64,000 nt of DNA, taken from positions 32,508 to 96,507 of the forward strand of contig JACRDB010000065.1 of the NCBI GenBank assembly GCA_016218725.1, in the 5' to 3' direction. Of this stretch, positions 60,699 through 64,000 are shown one piece after another (the stretch's first letter is position 1; each line of letters starts with the position of its first letter). Made by a program: the position numbers and the translations under genes. A model generated the notes under the pieces. The model saw only the letters and a program-made list of their open reading frames with translations, ran no database searches and had not been told where the DNA came from. The DNA is from Deltaproteobacteria bacterium (GTDB lineage: Bacteria > Myxococcota_A > Polyangia > Polyangiales > Ga0077539).

Positions 60699-61807
60699 GC
60701 GTGGTGTACGTCACCGAGCAGGGCGCGATGGTCACCATCTCCGGGGGGTGCGTGGCGGTCCGTCGCGGTGACGCGCTGCTGCGGGAGGTGCGGCTCCACG
60801 AGCTGCGGCAGCTCGTGCTGCTGGGGCATGTGGGTCTGAGCGGGAAGGCGGTGCGGGTGCTGCTGAAGGAGTCGGTGGACACGGTCTTTTTGACGCGTGG
60901 GGGGAGCTATGTGGGCCGCCTCGCGGCGGGCCTCGCGGGGGACGTGGCGCGGAGGGTGGAGCAGCATCGGCGCTTCGGCGATCCAGCCTTTGCGGTGCCG
61001 GTGGCCCGGGCGTGTATCACGGCCAAGCTGGCGAACCAGCGGAGGCTGCTCCTCCGGGCCCAGCGCAGGCTCCACGACGAGGCGGTGGCGAGGGCGTTGA
61101 CGCAACTCCGAGCGGCCCAGGAGGCCGCGTCGCGCTGTGAGGATGTGGACCTCCTGCGAGGGATCGAGGGCCGCGCTGCGGCGCTGTACTTCGGCGTCTT
61201 CGGGAGGCTCTTGACGGCGCCCGGGATGGCCTTCACGGTGCGCCGCCGGAGACCGCCTCCCGACGCTGTGAACGTGCTGCTCTCCTTCGGGTACACGGTG
61301 TTGGCGAACGCGCTGACGGGGCTGTGCGAGCTGGCCTCGCTGGACCCGGGGCTGGGGGTTCTCCACGCGGTGGCCAGGGGGAGGCCCTCGCTGGCGCTGG
61401 ACCTGATGGAGGAGTTTCGCCCCCTGCTGGTGGACACCGCGGTGGTCGCGGCGGTCAACCGCCGGGAGCTGGGCCCGGGACACTTCATGCGGGTAGGCGA
61501 GGAGGACGAGGCGCCGGAGGAGGATGCCTGGGCACAAGAGGAGGCGAGGGGGGAGGGCGACGAGGGGAGCAGGCGCAAGGTCGCCCCGGACGGCGCAGAG
61601 GAGGGCTGTCCATCGCAGGTGATCTTTCGGCGGGAGGGGGTGCTGACCTGGGCCTCGGCGCTGGAGCGGAGGTTCCGGGAGGAGACCTGGTACGCACCCC
61701 GCGGGGAGCGGATGACCTACCGCCAGGTGCTCCGGGAGCAGGTGTATCGTCTGGTCCGTGCGATCGAGGGGGGAGAGGTGTACGAGGGTTTCGAAGGGGT
61801 GCAGTGA
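60695..61807 (+). CDS. cas1: Cas1 integrase
   Basis: A 370-residue protein. GTG at 60695 overlaps the previous stop and follows GGAGGAG. The metal-binding triad is in place: Glu158 (IEGRAAALYF), His224 (LHAVARGRPS) and Asp236 (LALDLMEEFRP). It is a stand-alone Cas1 without a fused reverse transcriptase or Cas6. An acidic insert (about 268-306, EEDEAPEEDAWAQEEARGEG) interrupts the C-terminal helical domain. With Cas2 it inserts new spacers at the leader end of the array. Confidence 0.96.
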   Translation: MSVVYVTEQGAMVTISGGCVAVRRGDALLREVRLHELRQLVLLGHVGLSGKAVRVLLKESVDTVFLTRGGSYVGRLAAGLAGDVARRVEQHRRFGDPAFAVPVARACITAKLANQRRLLLRAQRRLHDEAVARALTQLRAAQEAASRCEDVDLLRGIEGRAAALYFGVFGRLLTAPGMAFTVRRRRPPPDAVNVLLSFGYTVLANALTGLCELASLDPGLGVLHAVARGRPSLALDLMEEFRPLLVDTAVVAAVNRRELGPGHFMRVGEEDEAPEEDAWAQEEARGEGDEGSRRKVAPDGAEEGCPSQVIFRREGVLTWASALERRFREETWYAPRGERMTYRQVLREQVYRLVRAIEGGEVYEGFEGVQ

Positions 61808-62103
61808 TGAAGCGAGACGACGGTCGGTGGTACACGGTGGTGAGCTACGACGTGGTGGACGACAAGCGTCGGCGCCGGATGGCCAAGGTGCTCAAGGGCT
61901 TCGGCGACCGAGTGCAGAAGAGCGTCTTCGACTGTCGGCTGGAGGAGCGCAGGCTCCTGGACCTGCAGGGCATCCTGAAGAACGAGATGAACGAGGGCGA
62001 GGACAGCGTGCGCTACTACCGCCTCTGCGCGCGCTGTGTCGGCCTGGTCGAGGTGGTGGGCAGGGGCACGGTGATGGAGGACGAGGAGCTGATCATCATC
62101 TGA
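61807..62103 (+). CDS. cas2: Cas2
   Basis: A 98-residue protein of the ferredoxin-like fold. ATG at 61807 shares one base with the cas1 stop (TGATG). The strand VVSYDVVDDKRRRRM carries the conserved Asp, and RVQKSVFDCRLEE is the usual second motif. It forms the core of the Cas1-Cas2 complex. The CRISPR leader begins right after it. Confidence 0.95.
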   Translation: MKRDDGRWYTVVSYDVVDDKRRRRMAKVLKGFGDRVQKSVFDCRLEERRLLDLQGILKNEMNEGEDSVRYYRLCARCVGLVEVVGRGTVMEDEELIII

Positions 62104-62581
62104 CCGGTGCGGGGCGTCGGCTCGCGGAGGTGGCGTCCGGGGGGCTGAGGCGGCTCTCGGAGCGCGGACACGAGGGCCACAGCGGGCGGCCCGACGAAGT
62201 CCGCGCGCCGGGCCCTGGCCGCTCACCGCCGACATGGATGGGGAGGGTCGAGCTCACGATGGCTTGCGAAAAGGCCGGAAAGGACCGAACCTCGGTCGTT
62301 CAAACGGCCAGGCGCCGACGGACCCCACGGGTTGTCGGTGTCGGAGAGCCCTCAAGAGGGCCCAGGTCTTTGAAATCACAAGAGAAGTGCAGCGTCCGAC
62401 GGGCCTGCTGACACAAGGGGGGTGCGTCGTCCCGCTGAAATCCTCGGCAATACCCGGATCTTTCGGCGCCGCGACCCCGTCCCGGCACGACCGGCCTCCG
62501 TTGGCCTCCCCCATCCCTGGGGATGGGTCCGTCCAAGGGACAGCAAATTTCGGGCTTGCTTCGGGGAATTTGTCGGGGTAG
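62104..62581 (+). promoter_or_regulatory. CRISPR leader
   Basis: These 478 bases between cas2 and the first repeat carry no supported gene. The last 60 bases are less GC-rich than the surroundings. They hold an inverted pair CAAATT/AATTTG (about 62547-62574) that may serve Cas1-Cas2 or IHF-like binding. Position upstream of the perfect repeats and opposite the degenerate last repeat supports leader status and rightward transcription. Confidence 0.65.
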
Positions 62582-63687
62582 GTTACCGAGAAGGCCCCGT
62601 ACTGAAGGGGATTGAGACGGGGCGAGCGTCTCTGTGGAGTACCCGGTGCGCTGGAGTTACCGAGAAGGCCCCGTACTGAAGGGGATTGAGACTCCTCGTC
62701 CCACCTCCAACAGGGCCCCGCATGGCCCTCGGTGGTTACCGAGAAGGCCCCGTACTGAAGGGGATTGAGACTTTTCGCACACCGCGTTCAGGTAGCCGTC
62801 GCGGAACGAGGTCAGTTACCGAGAAGGCCCCGTACTGAAGGGGATTGAGACTCGGGCTGTCCCCGTGACGCTGGGGCTGTCCACGTCCTGTTACCGAGAA
62901 GGCCCCGTACTGAAGGGGATTGAGACCACGCGACGGGCCGCGTGCCACGCGGCCGCGAGGGCGTCGAGGGTTACCGAGAAGGCCCCGTACTGAAGGGGAT
63001 TGAGACAACTCCAGATCAGCCACGTTCGCCCGGAAGATCGCCGTTACCGAGAAGGCCCCGTACTGAAGGGGATTGAGACGTCCCGCAGTGTTGCCGCGTG
63101 CGGCACCGCACCATATAGTTACCGAGAAGGCCCCGTACTGAAGGGGATTGAGACTCCACGAACTTGCCAGTCTCCCAGCCGTCGCGGCCGCTGATTGGTT
63201 ACCGAGAAGGCCCCGTACTGAAGGGGATTGAGACTGGTCCCGGGGCGCTGGACGCGCGCGCCACCGGGGGGAGGTTACCGAGAAGGCCCCGTACTGAAGG
63301 GGATTGAGACGCGAGTCTAGCTCGCTGAGGTCGCGGGCCACGCCCGGGTCCGTTACCGAGAAGGCCCCGTACTGAAGGGGATTGAGACGGGCGCCATCGC
63401 GTCGCGGGCGATGATCGCCGCCGCGTTCGTTACCGAGAAGGCCCCGTACTGAAGGGGATTGAGACCCCCGGCGCCTCGCCTGGGCCGCGCTCGACACCTG
63501 GAGTTACCGAGAAGGCCCCGTACTGAAGGGGATTGAGACTCCTGCGGCCCTTGGGCGTGGTGGCGGGCGGCGGGTCCTCGTTACCGAGAAGGCCCCGTAC
63601 TGAAGGGGATTGAGACATGGCGCGCTCCCAGGCGGCGGGCCTGACAGCCAGTTACCGAGAAGGCCCCGTACTGAAGGGGATTGAGTT
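62582..63687 (+). CRISPR. Type III-B CRISPR array, 15 repeats of 37 bp and 14 spacers
   Basis: Repeats start at 62582, 62656, 62735, 62815, 62890, 62970, 63043, 63118, 63198, 63274, 63352, 63429, 63503, 63580 and 63651. Each begins GTTACCGAGAAGG and ends GGGGATTGAGAC. Spacers are 34-43 bases (37, 42, 43, 38, 43, 36, 38, 43, 39, 41, 40, 37, 40, 34). The first 14 repeats read as identical; the last ends TT instead of AC, which marks the leader-distal end. CCCC-GTACTGAA-GGGG can form a small stem for Cas6. The 3' ATTGAGAC resembles the usual type III 8-base crRNA tag. Confidence 0.98.
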
Positions 63688-64000
63688 CCTCACCGGCCGG
63701 TTGGCCGTCCCCACCCGGATGAAACGGTGGTACCCCGCCGGGCGGCTTGCCACGGCGCGCTGGTCGCGCGTTCGCCCCGTTGCCACGACGTGAGGGATGC
63801 GCGTGCGCCCCGGGACTGGAACGAGCGTGTACGCCGCCCTCGCGGGGCTCGGGCGTTCCATGTGGGGAGGTCACCGTGCCAGATGCGCGTCCGCCCCGTG
63901 ACCGCGCCGTGCGGGATGCGCGTCCGCCCCGGTGGATGCCCGTCGCAGACGGCGGCCTGAAGGCGCGCCGCTATGGATGCGATGCCCGCTGGAGGCGGGC
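63688..64000. other. Array-distal flank with three short degenerate repeats
   Basis: No gene is supported here. The words GATGCGCGT(G/C)CGCCCCG occur at about 63797-63812, 63882-63898 and 63915-63930 with unequal spacing, and shorter relatives (GGATGCCCGTCG) follow. They are not CRISPR repeats. The nature of this patch is unknown. Confidence 0.5.

Noticed and set aside
60695..61807. Reverse transcriptase domain fused to or next to Cas1
   Set aside because: No YxDD polymerase motif or RT-like frame is present in the adaptation operon.
62736..63497. 253-codon minus-strand frame with a repeated LNPLQYGAFSVT peptide
   Set aside because: It is a translation of CRISPR repeats.
63797..63930. A second CRISPR array
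   Set aside because: The words are only 16-17 bases, unevenly spaced and not identical.

Overview
The window is very GC-rich. Its gene style is that of a myxobacterium-like bacterium (Myxococcota, perhaps Polyangia): a membrane Ser/Thr kinase, several SUMF1-fold proteins, an FHA sigma-54 activator, a giant RHS/YD-repeat lipoprotein, and many lipoproteins with Asp/Pro-rich or Cys-rich linkers. The taxon is inferred from gene families only.

Layout. 1-21.3 kb: signalling and surface proteins. Four genes carry a SUMF1 fold (one truncated by the left edge, one fused to a kinase, one to a caspase-like peptidase, one ending in a Cys-pair module). With them are a DUF4384-type lipoprotein, an FHA/AAA/HTH activator, a CPBP membrane protease, an RHS protein and a subtilisin-PHP lipoprotein. 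A 62-bp direct repeat flanks the RHS gene, and one copy is a stray 3' end of the subtilisin-PHP gene. 21.5-28.9 kb: a di-haem cytochrome c peroxidase locus that is partly duplicated. Two overlapping ATPase genes, one with a PD-(D/E)xK-like tail, lie between the damaged copies. 28.9-31.0 kb: a sparse stretch bounded by a tRNA-Leu gene and a 21-bp copy of its 3' end. 31-45.5 kb: yebC, a cluster of Cys-rich surface lipoproteins with a predicted barrel and an UshA-like phosphohydrolase, then ybeY and small membrane proteins. 45.6-48.3 kb: gcvH, gcvPA and trxB.

48.3-63.7 kb: a complete type III-B (Cmr) CRISPR-Cas locus. cas6 follows trxB and a cyclic-nucleotide-binding-domain gene almost without gaps. 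Next is a CARF-HEPN Csx1-type effector with an extra C-terminal module. The leftward operon cas10(cmr2)-cmr3-cmr4-cmr5-cmr6/cmr1 is chained by 4-bp ATGA overlaps up to cmr5 and ends in a Cmr6-Cmr1 fusion. Divergent from it are a TPR-primase-polymerase (CAPP-like), cas1 and cas2, then a leader and an array of 15 repeats of 37 bp with 14 spacers. Cas10 keeps both an HD pair and GGDD, Cmr4 keeps the candidate backbone-cleaving Asp, and the Csx1 protein keeps its HEPN motif. Target RNA cleavage, cyclic oligoadenylate synthesis and a downstream RNase are therefore all predicted to work.

The items most worth follow-up are the Csx1-linked C-terminal module, the Cmr6-Cmr1 fusion, the primase-polymerase beside a reverse-transcriptase-free Cas1-Cas2, and the two-ATPase cassette inside the duplicated peroxidase locus.
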